Positions 33,095-42,016 are shown, counted from the stretch's first letter. The stretch: DNA of 64,000 bases from Mesobacillus subterraneus (GCF_023715485.1 NZ_JAMBOF010000001.1:372001-436000); one strand, 5' to 3'. Made by a program: numbers and translations. Notes: generated by a model from the sequence alone, not told the origin.

Positions 33095-33283
33095 CAGAAA
33101 TAAGTAGAATCGCCATGGGCAGCAGGAAGAGACTGGATGGTTGCTGGAAATCCAGGCAGTGGCGGATTTGAATTACAACTGTTAGAAAGACACGGTCAAT
33201 GAAGTGGGCAGACATTGTTGTTTGCCAATTAGGGTGGTACCGCGGAGCTCCTTCGTCCCTAAACGCAGAGGGGCTATTTGTAT
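33095..33283 (+). ncRNA. T-box leader, probably tRNA(Tyr)-responsive
   Basis: The invariant T-box AGGGTGGTACCGCGG is at 33231-33245. It is preceded by a long stem I with AGTAGA near its base and followed by a terminator-like stem (GCTCCTTCG...AGAGGGGC). Uncharged cognate tRNA pairs with the specifier codon and the T-box and favours read-through. The best specifier candidate is UAC (33174-33176) in GAATTACAAC, which implies tyrosine. This agrees with published comparative predictions that some NhaC-family (YheL) transporters are Tyr T-box controlled. AUU (Ile) in the same stretch cannot be excluded. Confidence 0.88.
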
Positions 33284-33306
33284 TTCAACTAATTGGAGGG
33301 ATCGAC

Positions 33307-34704
33307 ATGTTTAACCATCAGCCTGCAACCGCAATAAAAACTTCAGAAGCCGCAGCAGTCATCCTGCTGCTTTTATCAGGAATCAGTTATGGAATGATCA
33401 AACTTGAATTAGTCCCGCACATCCCGGTGCTTCTCGGTATCGGAGCATTGATAGTTTACGGATTGATAAAAAAAATTAAGATGGCCGATCTTGAAAACAG
33501 CATGATTGAGGGAGCAAAAGCCGGACTTGGCGCAGTGATGATTTTTTTCTTTATCGGGATGCTAGTGAGCAGCTGGATCGCTGCCGGTACAATTCCTACA
33601 TTGATCTACCTCGCATTTGAGATGGTTTCCGGGAAATGGTTCTACGGTATTGTTTTCGTCGTAACATCGATTATCGGATTAAGCATTGGCAGCTCGTTGA
33701 CGACATCTGCAGTCATCGGCGTTGCTTTCATCGCCGTAAGTGAAACGCTCGGGCTCTCATCGGCGATCACTGCCGGGGCAGTGGTATCTGGTGCTTTCCT
33801 TGGTGATAAAATGTCGCCGCTATCGGATACAACGGTCCTTGCATCATCCACTGTGAAAGTGGATTTATTCGACCATATTAAAAATATGGCGTGGACAACC
33901 ATTCCTGCCTTTTTAATTTCATTAATTCTCTTTGCCGGGATGTCGCCAGAGCTTGGCTCAGCGGATTTCACTAAACTAGAAGGCTTGCAGAATGCCCTAG
34001 TCGGGATGAATCTCGTCCACTGGTTTTCACTTATTCCCTTAATGGTTCTTGCTGTACTTGCAGTAAAAAAAGTATCTTCTATTCTGACACTTGGAGCCGG
34101 AACCCTTTCTGCGATGGCAATCAGCCTCTTCGTCGTTGAAAAGCAACAATGGGGCTCACTCCCGGGTATCTTATACTCAGGCTACAAATCACAAAGCGGC
34201 AATCAACAATTGGATTCGCTATTGTCCCGGGGCGGAATGGAGAGCATGTTTTTTTCTGTGTCACTTGTCCTTCTTGCCTTGAGTATGGGTGGATTACTGT
34301 TCAAGCTTGGAGTCCTGCCGGCACTGCTGCAAGGGCTTGCTGGCAGCCTGAAAAGAGTGCCTGTGCTGATTGGCTCAGCAGCATTGTCAGCTGTAGGGAT
34401 TAACTTTTTGATTGGCGAACAATACCTTTCCATTCTATTAACCGGCAATACCTTTGCCGGGCATTTCGAAAAAGCCGGACTCCATCCTAAAAACCTCTCG
34501 CGTGTCCTGGAGGATGCAGGAACAGTGATTAATCCGCTTGTCCCATGGAGTGTTTGCGGAGTTTTCCTGAGCGGTGTCCTCGGAGTAAACACAGTCGAGT
34601 ATGTTCCATTTGCGTTCTTTTGCCTGCTGTCTCCGTTATTGACACTGACAGCCGGATTCACGGGAATTACAGTTACAAGAATAGGAAGAAAAGCGGTGGC
34701 TTAA
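33307..34704 (+). CDS. NhaC-family transporter (T-box controlled, candidate tyrosine transporter)
   Basis: A 465-residue protein with 11-12 membrane segments of the NhaC Na+/H+ antiporter family, with GSSLTTSAVIGVAFIAVSETLG, GAFLGDKMSPLSDTTVLAS and INPLVPWSVCGVFLSGVLGV. Classic NhaC exchanges Na+ (and malate) for protons. T-box control of this gene points to an amino-acid substrate, and relatives have been proposed to carry tyrosine. The ATG at 33307 follows GGAGGG, directly after the T-box; an upstream frame through the leader is not coding. Family is certain, substrate inferred. Confidence 0.88.
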   Translation: MFNHQPATAIKTSEAAAVILLLLSGISYGMIKLELVPHIPVLLGIGALIVYGLIKKIKMADLENSMIEGAKAGLGAVMIFFFIGMLVSSWIAAGTIPTLIYLAFEMVSGKWFYGIVFVVTSIIGLSIGSSLTTSAVIGVAFIAVSETLGLSSAITAGAVVSGAFLGDKMSPLSDTTVLASSTVKVDLFDHIKNMAWTTIPAFLISLILFAGMSPELGSADFTKLEGLQNALVGMNLVHWFSLIPLMVLAVLAVKKVSSILTLGAGTLSAMAISLFVVEKQQWGSLPGILYSGYKSQSGNQQLDSLLSRGGMESMFFSVSLVLLALSMGGLLFKLGVLPALLQGLAGSLKRVPVLIGSAALSAVGINFLIGEQYLSILLTGNTFAGHFEKAGLHPKNLSRVLEDAGTVINPLVPWSVCGVFLSGVLGVNTVEYVPFAFFCLLSPLLTLTAGFTGITVTRIGRKAVA

Positions 34705-34719
34705 GCTGCCGCTTTTTTG
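34689..34719 (+). terminator. Terminator of nhaC-like gene
   Basis: AAGCGGTGGC / GCTGCCGCTT-type stem containing the stop codon, followed by TTTTTT. Confidence 0.83.
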
Positions 34720-34776
34720 TTCTTTAGGAAACTATAAAATTATTTAGTTGTGGATAACTACAAGTAGTATTCTTAA

Positions 34777-35137
34777 TCCAGCTCCAGCGCCTAGCCCCTC
34801 GAGTCGCTTGTCTAGCTGCGGCTCCTAACTCCTCGAGACGCTTGTCTAGTGTCGCCTCCTAGAAACTCCGAAACTTCAACTCCGCCGGCAGAAGCAAAAA
34901 ACGCTTCTTTGTCGGAGTCTCCAGTTTCTGCGTTTCTGGACAGTCGGCTATACATTTAGATTTCGGTCCTGCCAATGAAGTCAAAGAACGACTTCACTGT
35001 CAGGCCCTCCAGCGCTTGTCGGAGTTGGACAGTCGCCTATACTTTTCGATTTCGGTCCGCCCAATGAAGTCAAAGAACGACTTCACCGGTCGGCCCTCCA
35101 GCGCTTGTCGGGGCTGAACGAGGCGCTTGCGCTTTTT
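34777..35137. repeat. Mosaic structured repeat, copy R3
   Basis: Same ends as R1 and R2 (TCCAGCTCCAGCGCCTAGCC...GGCGCTTGCGC). The order of inner modules differs: the GAAACTCCGAAACTTC module comes first (about 34850-34960), then the CCTGCCAATGAAG module, then a final CCGCCCAATGAAG module. The hairpins TGAAGTC...GACTTCA therefore occur twice. No coding potential supported. Confidence 0.92.
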
Positions 35138-35280
35138 GTTTTGATCAATCGCTGTTTTCTTATGATTGCAAGGTTCTCACTTCCAATTAGTAGCTCAAAG
35201 TTTCAATAGATTATCAATTGTTTTAAAATGAATTGTATGGTTTCTTCCAAGTACTTCTTAATCCAAATGACGATTTTTCC

Positions 35281-35319
35281 TTTTGGTTGTGAAGGCAACG
35301 AAGTTACCAAAAGGGCCTT
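35281..35319. repeat. Dispersed ~35-bp repeat, copy 3
   Basis: TTTTGGTTGTGAAGGCAAC, then AAGTTACC and AAAAGGGCC. It matches copies at 12112 and 15640. The rest of 35138-35450 shows no gene; ACCGTCCGGT at 35404 is a short palindrome of unknown meaning. Confidence 0.68.
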
Positions 35320-35451
35320 TGTTAAAAGTTGTTCTTAAACCATGCATATAGGATAGTTGCAATCTTTAACGCGCTTCTCTATATTTAGGGAGGTATTACT
35401 CGAAACCGTCCGGTCAGTCAGCTTGTTTTTCAAATTCATACATCGATCTTT

Positions 35452-35517
35452 GCCAGCCCCAGCACATAGCCACTCGAGTTACTTTATCCGGCTGACTATG
35501 GCGCTTGGGCTTCTCTT
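35452..35517. repeat. Decayed/minimal mosaic repeat R4
   Basis: CCAGCCCCAGCACATAGCCA...GGCTGACTATGGCGCTTGGG keeps only the two outer ends of the R1-R3 element. It ends 18 bp before the RND exporter start, so it lies in its 5' untranslated region. Confidence 0.72.
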
Positions 35518-35535
35518 ACCGAAAGGAGTATACAT

Positions 35536-38500
35536 ATGAAAATCAGCAATTTTTCGATTAGAAGACCCGTTTTTACAATGGTGACCATGTTTTTGGTCCT
35601 GATCTTAGGCGTTGTTTCTTTGATGAGGATTCCTTTAAAACTGATACCTGATATTAATCCGCCAGTTGGAGTGGTGGTGACCAACTATCAGGGAGCGAGC
35701 CCAGAGGAAGTGGTAGAAAAAGTAACGAAACCATTGGAGGCGAACCTCGCTACACTGCCGGGGATCAAGACGATGACCTCTACTTCCCAGGAGGGAGCCA
35801 ACCTGATCCTGATGCAGTTTTCCTGGACAACTAATATAGATGATATCCAGGATGAAGTCATCCAGAGGCTCGATATGGCGCCGCTTCCGGATGATGCTGA
35901 AAAGCCGCGGTTCCTGAAATTCGATCCCTCTCAATTTCCGATTATCCAATTATCATTGAGCTCCGATCAGGATGAAGAATCGTTAAGGGAATTGGCCGAG
36001 GAGTTAGAACTCGAACTGACGAAGGTTGATGGAGTCGCCAGTGTGAACCTTTCCGGAACATCTGTTCAGGAAGTAAGAGTTGAACTCGACCAGGAAAAAT
36101 TGAGGGCATACAAACTTAGCCAATCAGATATCGTTGAAATGATCAGGGCGAATGATGTCTCAATGCCTGGAGATACGATTTTAACAGATGGAAAAGAATT
36201 GACGACAAGAATCATCAGTAGCCTTGATTCGGTTGATACATTAAAGAACCTGACAGTGTTCACAAATCCAGTGACAAAACAAAAGGTAACGCTAAAGGAT
36301 GTCGGCAAGGTCGAGTTAAGAAAACAGGATGACCGCACGATAACACGAACGAACCAGTCCCCATCGGTTCTATTAAGTGTCCTGCAGCAATCTGACGCCA
36401 ATACTGCGGAGGTTTCAAAGGCCTTTCTTGATGAACTGGAAACATTGCTGAAAAGAGATAAATACGCTGGAATTAAGTCCGAAGTCCTTTTTGACCAGGG
36501 GGATTATATAAAAATGGCAATCGGCAATATTTCGAACTCCCTGATCGTTGGGGGCTTGCTGGCGATGGCCGTGCTGTTCTTTTTCCTGAGAAATGTGAAA
36601 AGCCCTCTGATTATCGGTATTGCAATTCCGTATTCAGTTATCTTCACTTTTGTATTGATGTTCTTTGCTGATTTTACCTTGAATATCATGACGCTCGGCG
36701 GACTTGCTCTTGGTATAGGCATGCTTGTGGATAATGCTATCGTCGTCATTGAAAATATCTATCGCCACCTTTCGATGGGTAAAGATCCTAAAACGGCTTC
36801 ACGAGATGGAGCAAAGGAAGTCGGAGCGGCTATTACGGCATCGACATTGACGACAGTAGCTGTATTTTTGCCGGTTGTCTTTATTTCGGGGATTATCGGG
36901 GAGCTATTCACTGAATTCGCACTGACGATTTCATTCAGTTTGTTCGCGTCTCTTGTAGTTGCCCTGACAGTTGTGCCGATGCTCGCAAGCAGGCTGCTGA
37001 AAGCGCCAAAGAAAAATCTCGAGTCTAGAAGGCAGCGATCAAGCTCGATGAGAGGTTTGGAAAAATCCATCAGATGGGCACTTCGCCACAGATTCATTGT
37101 CATTTTGATTACCGTGCTGATGCTTGCTGGAGGCGGTTACGGCCTGACAACGGTTGGGACGCAATTTATTCCTGCTACAGACGAAGGCTTTTTCAGCATC
37201 CGGGTTGAATTGGAAAATGGATCAGCCCTGACCGAAACTGAAAAGGTCCTCGGTTCACTTGAAGAAGCGTTAAAAGATGAAGAAGACGTCGATGTATACG
37301 TCAGCTTGATCGGGACAACGCAAGAATCCTCCTTCAGAGGTACAAGGAATGCGAACGTCGGTGAATTATATGTAAAAATGGACGACCTTAAGGACAGGGA
37401 AATCAGCACGTTCAAGTTCGTCGATGATAATAAGAAGGAACTGGAGCAGGCTGCTGCAAAAGCGAACAGCAGCGCCGAGCTGAGTTTCAACCTTCAGTCA
37501 ACGTCAGGATCGGCACCTAATACCCTTACATTCAGCGTCCGGGATACGAGCGAGAAACGGCTGAATGAATCGGTAGCAAAAATTTATGATTCGCTCAAGG
37601 AACTTGACGAGGTCAATGAACTGTCGACGAGCCAGAATGAAAAAGTGGAAGAAGTCCAGGTAACCGTGGACCGGGAAAAGGCGCTTGCCCAGGGGCTTGC
37701 TCCTGCACAAATCGCCATGGTTGTTAACGATGTGACCAGAGGGAATATGGCCACCCAAATGGGCGGTGAAGATGGAGAAATCCTTGGGGTATTTGTTGAA
37801 TATGACAGTGCCGTAACACAGAACCTGGATAAGCTGAAACAGCTTCTGATCAAGAAGCCTGATGGAAACTACGTCACGCTTGGCCAGGTAACCAATATTG
37901 AAACGGGCAGCGGTCCTGTTAAAATCCAGCGGATCAATCAACAGGATGCAGTCGAGTTTACGATGAAGTACAAATCTTCAACCAACCTGGGAGATATCTC
38001 TAAACAGGTAGATGAAAAAATAGAAGAAATGGATTTGCCCGAAGAAACAGAAGTAGTCTTCAGCGGTGACAGGGAGCTTCTGGAATCGTCGATAGATGAT
38101 TTAGTGCTTGCTTTCATCCTGGCGATTATCTTGATTTATCTCGTGATGGCAGCCCAGTTTGAATCATTGAAATACCCGTTCGTCATCATGTTTACCGTTC
38201 CATTGATGGTTATTGGGGTAGCCGTAGCGTTGACTGCAACCAGGACACCAATCAGCTTGACAGTGATCATCGGGATTATTGTTTTGGCGGGAATAGTAGT
38301 CAATAATGCGATCGTAATTGTCGATTATATCAACCAGAAAAAGGAGCGAGGATTGAATCCCCATGAAGCGATTGTTCTGTCTGTGAAGGACAGGGCCCGT
38401 CCAATCCTGATGACTGCTTTGACCACAATTCTGGGTCTTATCCCGCTTGCGCTAGGCATCGGGGAAGGAACCGAGATCAATCAGCCTATGGGAATCACGG

Positions 38501-38808
38501 TTATTGGCGGTTTAATCAGCAGTACGTTCCTGACACTTTTTGTAATCCCAGTTGTATATAGTTTCTTTGACAGAGATTTTAGAAGAAGGAACCGAATGGT
38601 TGCAACGCCTGATGGACATTTAGTGCCAGCATATTTGCTGAAAGAACATAAAGGAACCGATTATGAAGCTGTTGAAGAACATTTAACAAGCCTTCAGCAA
38701 GGAAAGTATTCGAAAGAAGAAATGGCCGGAATGCTAGAAGAACTCCTTCAGCTCGTTAAAGAAGAGGGAGACTCACCAGCCAACCATGATTTAAGAAGGC
38801 GTAGATAA
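35536..38808 (+). CDS. RND-family efflux transporter (AcrB/HAE-1-like)
   Basis: A 1090-residue protein with the internal two-fold RND layout: TM1 (about 12-31), a large extracytoplasmic loop, TM2-6, then the repeat from about residue 515. The proton-relay Asp lies in TM4 (ALGIGMLVDNAIVVIENIYRH), and the duplicated half has AGIVVNNAIVIVDYIN. The N-terminus MKISNFSIRRPVFTMV is typical of HAE-1 pumps. A ~70-residue charged cytoplasmic tail follows the last TM. No membrane-fusion or outer-membrane partner is present, as usual in Gram-positives. RBS AAAGGAG. It differs from B. subtilis SwrC at the N-terminus, so no symbol is given. Substrate unknown. Confidence 0.93.
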   Translation: MKISNFSIRRPVFTMVTMFLVLILGVVSLMRIPLKLIPDINPPVGVVVTNYQGASPEEVVEKVTKPLEANLATLPGIKTMTSTSQEGANLILMQFSWTTNIDDIQDEVIQRLDMAPLPDDAEKPRFLKFDPSQFPIIQLSLSSDQDEESLRELAEELELELTKVDGVASVNLSGTSVQEVRVELDQEKLRAYKLSQSDIVEMIRANDVSMPGDTILTDGKELTTRIISSLDSVDTLKNLTVFTNPVTKQKVTLKDVGKVELRKQDDRTITRTNQSPSVLLSVLQQSDANTAEVSKAFLDELETLLKRDKYAGIKSEVLFDQGDYIKMAIGNISNSLIVGGLLAMAVLFFFLRNVKSPLIIGIAIPYSVIFTFVLMFFADFTLNIMTLGGLALGIGMLVDNAIVVIENIYRHLSMGKDPKTASRDGAKEVGAAITASTLTTVAVFLPVVFISGIIGELFTEFALTISFSLFASLVVALTVVPMLASRLLKAPKKNLESRRQRSSSMRGLEKSIRWALRHRFIVILITVLMLAGGGYGLTTVGTQFIPATDEGFFSIRVELENGSALTETEKVLGSLEEALKDEEDVDVYVSLIGTTQESSFRGTRNANVGELYVKMDDLKDREISTFKFVDDNKKELEQAAAKANSSAELSFNLQSTSGSAPNTLTFSVRDTSEKRLNESVAKIYDSLKELDEVNELSTSQNEKVEEVQVTVDREKALAQGLAPAQIAMVVNDVTRGNMATQMGGEDGEILGVFVEYDSAVTQNLDKLKQLLIKKPDGNYVTLGQVTNIETGSGPVKIQRINQQDAVEFTMKYKSSTNLGDISKQVDEKIEEMDLPEETEVVFSGDRELLESSIDDLVLAFILAIILIYLVMAAQFESLKYPFVIMFTVPLMVIGVAVALTATRTPISLTVIIGIIVLAGIVVNNAIVIVDYINQKKERGLNPHEAIVLSVKDRARPILMTALTTILGLIPLALGIGEGTEINQPMGITVIGGLISSTFLTLFVIPVVYSFFDRDFRRRNRMVATPDGHLVPAYLLKEHKGTDYEAVEEHLTSLQQGKYSKEEMAGMLEELLQLVKEEGDSPANHDLRRRR

Positions 38809-38823
38809 ATATTTTAAAATGTG

Positions 38824-38856
38824 ATGCCTGATCTGTAATTGATCAGGCATTCTTTT
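38824..38856 (+). terminator. Terminator of the RND exporter gene
   Basis: ATGCCTGATC / GATCAGGCAT perfect 10-bp stem, T-rich tail. Confidence 0.9.
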
Positions 38857-38883
38857 ATTTCAAAATAAGAAAGCATAAAATTA

Positions 38884-38941
38884 ACTTCGAGAATTGTCCA
38901 GCACCAGCGCTTATCGGGGCTGAACAAGGAGCTTGCACTTT
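38884..38941. repeat. Minimal mosaic repeat R5
   Basis: CTTCGAGAATTGTCCAGCAC...CAGCGCTTATCGGGGCTGAAC...GCTTGCAC: outer ends of the R1 element joined without inner modules. Confidence 0.75.
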
Positions 38942-38978
38942 TTTATAATAGTATTTTCTGAATAATCAGCAAAAACTT

Positions 38979-39007
38979 TTGCCAATGTAAGCGCTTATCG
39001 TTAAAAT
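38979..39007 (+). promoter_or_regulatory. SigA promoter of the SDR-aldehyde dehydrogenase pair, with cre-like spacer
   Basis: TTGCCA (38979-38984), 17 bp, TAAAAT (39002-39007). The spacer contains TGTAAGCGCTTATC, two mismatches from the CcpA cre consensus, so carbon catabolite control is possible. Confidence 0.68.
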
Positions 39008-39036
39008 ATAGCTAATTACCGATAAGGAGGACGAAC

Positions 39037-40134
39037 ATGGAGTACGGATATTTTTTTACTGGTTTTCCAGGGTTCATCAGCAATCAGTTGATACGGGAGG
39101 TTCTGCGAAAAAACAATGGCGAAGGAACAGTAAATGTATTGGTCCTGCCCTCAATGACAGAGAAGGCGAATTTCGAAAGAATGGCGATCATTCGTGATTT
39201 CGGAATTTCTGAGGACCAGTTTAGGATCATAGAAGGAGACATCACACAGCCTGGACTGGAAATTCATCCAGAAAAGAATGAATTACTGAAAGAGAGGGTT
39301 ACACATGTTTTCCACCTGGCCGCCATTTATGACCTCGCAGTGCCAAAGGACATAGCATTCCGTGTTAATGTTGACGGTACAAGAAACGTCAATGATTGGG
39401 TCAGGACATTAAAAAATATCCAACGCTTTACGTACTTCAGCACGGGATTCGTAGCAGGGAAAAGAGAAGGCATTTTGTATGAAGATGAATTGATCAGGCC
39501 GCCTGCATTCAAAAATTTTTATGAAGAAACGAAGTATGAAGCCGAAGTTCTCGTTGATTCACTAAAAGCCGAGGTTCCTGTCACGATCATTCGCCCTGGG
39601 ATCGTAAAGGGGCACTCAAAGACAGGGGAAACGATCAAATTTGATGGCCCTTATTTTATCATGAACTTTATCGATCGCCTGAGCTTCATGCCATTTTTGC
39701 CTCGGCTTGGCAAAGGGGATACAGTTGTAAATCTTGTGCCGGTCGATTATATTATTGAGGCAACTACCTATTTGACGTTCGCTGATAAAGGAGCGGGGAA
39801 GACTTATCATCTCACTGATCCGAAACCATATAAAGTATCCGAACTTTATGAAATGATGATGGCAGAGCTATTGCAGAAACAGCCAAAAGGTTCGGTTCCA
39901 TTAAGTTTGGCAAAGGCAGGACTTAATTTCAGGGTTCTAAGAAGATATCTTGGGGTCGAAAAGGAAGCACTCGACTATTTTACCTGGAGAGGGAATTTTG
40001 ACTCTTCACAAGCGCAGGATGACCTTAAGGGCTCAGGAATCCAGTGCCCGGATTTCAAGGAAGGCATTTCTGCCATGGCATCATTTTATCAACAAAACAA
40101 ACATGAACCAAATTACCAAATTAACATTTTATAG
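39037..40134 (+). CDS. NAD(P)-binding SDR, fatty-acyl-reductase-like (NAD_binding_4)
   Basis: A 365-residue extended SDR. The N-terminal motif is YFFTGFPGFISNQLIREVLRK in place of the usual TGxxGxxG, with Pro in the glycine loop. Further landmarks are HVFHLAAIYDLAVPKD, NVDGTRNV, FTYFSTGFVAGKREG and the catalytic YEETKYEAEVLV (YxxxK). The fold is closest to the reductase domains of acyl-CoA/thioester reductases. It probably reduces or oxidises a long-chain acyl, aldehyde or sterol-like substrate. The start follows AAGGAGG. It is the first gene of a two-gene operon with the aldehyde dehydrogenase 8 bp downstream. Confidence 0.82.
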   Translation: MEYGYFFTGFPGFISNQLIREVLRKNNGEGTVNVLVLPSMTEKANFERMAIIRDFGISEDQFRIIEGDITQPGLEIHPEKNELLKERVTHVFHLAAIYDLAVPKDIAFRVNVDGTRNVNDWVRTLKNIQRFTYFSTGFVAGKREGILYEDELIRPPAFKNFYEETKYEAEVLVDSLKAEVPVTIIRPGIVKGHSKTGETIKFDGPYFIMNFIDRLSFMPFLPRLGKGDTVVNLVPVDYIIEATTYLTFADKGAGKTYHLTDPKPYKVSELYEMMMAELLQKQPKGSVPLSLAKAGLNFRVLRRYLGVEKEALDYFTWRGNFDSSQAQDDLKGSGIQCPDFKEGISAMASFYQQNKHEPNYQINIL

Positions 40135-40142
40135 GCAGGTGA

Positions 40143-41696
40143 ATGAACGTGCATTCAGCAGGACAAGTACAAAAATTAACGGTTATTGCACCTGCGACAG
40201 GGGACGTTATCGCCGAGATTGAGGAGACGCCTGTCCATGAAGTTCCATTGTTCTACCAGAAAGGCAAGGAGGCATTCATAGTCTGGAGCAGCCTTTCGTT
40301 ATCTGAGCGCATGGCTTATTTTAAAAAGCTTAAGCAGCTGATGGTCGATGAAATGGACCAGATTGCACGGACGATCTCAGATGATACGGGAAAGGTATTA
40401 ACAGAAGCTATCGTAGCCGATATTATGCCTACGCTTGATGCTATTGATCATATCATCAAGCATGCAGAAAAGGTGCTAAGGCGCCAAAAGGTCAAAACGC
40501 CGCTTCTGTTGCTTGGCAAAAAATCTTTTATTGAATACATGCCAAGAGGTGTTGTGCTCGTGATTTCTCCATGGAATTATCCGCTGCAGCTTGCGATGGT
40601 TCCGATGATCAGCGCTCTGGCAGGAGGCAACACGGTCATTCTTAAACCTTCAGAGGTGACTCCCCTAGTCGGGAAATGCATAGAAGATCTGTTCAAGCGT
40701 GCCGGGTTTCCGGAAGGCACATTCCAGGTTGCGCACGGAGGAAAAGAAGTAGGGGCTGCCTTCACTGCAGGTAAGCCTGATTATATTTTCTTTACTGGTT
40801 CCGTCAGGACCGGGAAAATAATACAGCAGCAGGCAGCTAAGGACTTGATTCCGACGACATTGGAGCTTGGCGGCAAGGATCCAATGATCGTTTTTGGGGA
40901 TGCCAACCTGGAACGGGCGGCGAAGGCTGCTTCCTGGGGGGCTTTTACGAACAGTGGTCAGGTCTGCATGAGCGCCGAGCGTTTGTATGTTGAACGCACC
41001 GTATATGATCAATTTTTAGAAATGCTGAAAAAAGAAGTAAACTCTCTGAAGCAGGGCACCGATGAAAATGCAGATGTGGGGTCCATGACATTTCCGGCGC
41101 AGAAGAGCGTTGTGAAAGAGCAGCTGGACGAAGCTCTGGAACGAGGAGCAAGGCTCGAAACTGGACTTATGCCGTTTGAATGGCAGGAAGGAATGTTCCT
41201 GCCGCTTACAGTCGTTACCAATGTCGAACAGAATATGAAAATCATCCAGGAAGAAACATTCGGGCCATTGCTTCCTGTGGTGCCATTCGATAATGAATCA
41301 GAGGCGGTATCTTTTGCAAACGGAACTGTTTTTGGATTGAATGCAAGTATCTGGACAAAGGATAAACAAAAGGCACGCCGGGTTGCCTCGAAGCTGGTTT
41401 CCGGAGCGGTCGTCATCAATGATGTTATCATTACCGTTGCCAACCATGGATTGCCATTTGGCGGTACAAAGGAAAGCGGCATTGGGAGATATCATGCTGA
41501 GGGCGGACTGAGGATTTTTTGCCATGAAAAAGCCATCATGGAGGACCTTGGTTTGATGAACGCAGAGATCCAATGGTATCCGTACAAAGGGAAATATCCA
41601 CTATTCCTTAATTTATTTAAAAGTTATTTTAGTGATAAAAGAGATTGGCTTTCCTTCGCGAAGAACTATCTAGCATTGCTCAGAAGCAATAAGTGA
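40143..41696 (+). CDS. Aldehyde dehydrogenase, fatty-aldehyde type
   Basis: A 517-residue NAD(P)-dependent ALDH. Landmarks are the cofactor strand VLVISPWNYPLQLAMVPMISALAGGNTVILKPSEVTP, GSVRTGKIIQQQA, general-base Glu in TTLELGGKDPMIV, nucleophilic Cys in FTNSGQVCMSAERLYV and the late motif EETFGPLLPVVPF. A C-terminal extension of ~45 residues (WYPYKGKYPLFLNLFKSYF...) is hydrophobic/basic, as in membrane-associated fatty aldehyde dehydrogenases. Paired with an acyl-reductase-like SDR, it likely handles aldehydes derived from fatty acyl chains. AGGTGA lies immediately before the ATG; GTG at 40149 is an alternative start. Confidence 0.9.
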   Translation: MNVHSAGQVQKLTVIAPATGDVIAEIEETPVHEVPLFYQKGKEAFIVWSSLSLSERMAYFKKLKQLMVDEMDQIARTISDDTGKVLTEAIVADIMPTLDAIDHIIKHAEKVLRRQKVKTPLLLLGKKSFIEYMPRGVVLVISPWNYPLQLAMVPMISALAGGNTVILKPSEVTPLVGKCIEDLFKRAGFPEGTFQVAHGGKEVGAAFTAGKPDYIFFTGSVRTGKIIQQQAAKDLIPTTLELGGKDPMIVFGDANLERAAKAASWGAFTNSGQVCMSAERLYVERTVYDQFLEMLKKEVNSLKQGTDENADVGSMTFPAQKSVVKEQLDEALERGARLETGLMPFEWQEGMFLPLTVVTNVEQNMKIIQEETFGPLLPVVPFDNESEAVSFANGTVFGLNASIWTKDKQKARRVASKLVSGAVVINDVIITVANHGLPFGGTKESGIGRYHAEGGLRIFCHEKAIMEDLGLMNAEIQWYPYKGKYPLFLNLFKSYFSDKRDWLSFAKNYLALLRSNK

Positions 41697-41702
41697 CTGT
41701 TC

Positions 41703-41739
41703 ACCGTTTCCCGGCAAAGGGAACGGTTTTTTTTTGCTA
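41703..41739 (+). terminator. Terminator of the SDR-ALDH operon
   Basis: ACCGTTTCCC / GGGAACGGT stem with one bulge, nine Ts. Confidence 0.85.
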
Positions 41740-41769
41740 AATAAGAAAGCGTGGTGTTCCCGGCAGGCA

Positions 41770-41808
41770 GAGCTTGTCGGGGGCTGAACATGGCGCTGGC
41801 GCTGTATT
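41770..41808. repeat. Remnant of the mosaic repeat, R6
   Basis: GAGCTTGTCGGGGGCTGAAC then ATGGCGCTGGCGC matches only the right end of R1-R3. The following 41809-42016 shows no gene or structure that I can support. Confidence 0.65.
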
Positions 41809-42016
41809 AAGGAATATATTTAACAATTTACTGGAAAAATGATAATTCAAAGCACTAATTGGACACTCTAAAATCATTAGGAGTGCGCATAGTTTTTTTC
41901 ATAAAGGCTGTTTTACGGCCAATTATTTTTTGTCAGAGAATGGTTCGTTGACCTGCCATTAGTAAATGAAGATCATTTAAAACTGCGAAAGAGAGCATTA
42001 ATAATATGATTAAAGG

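Noticed and set aside
33199-33306. N-terminal extension of the NhaC protein
   Set aside because: The frame covers the T-box antiterminator and terminator, which are RNA regulatory sequences; the ATG at 33307 follows GGAGGG.
35404-35413. ACCGTCCGGT as a TetR operator controlling the RND exporter
   Set aside because: Only a 4-2-4 dyad without extended symmetry, and no TetR-family gene in the window; could be chance.
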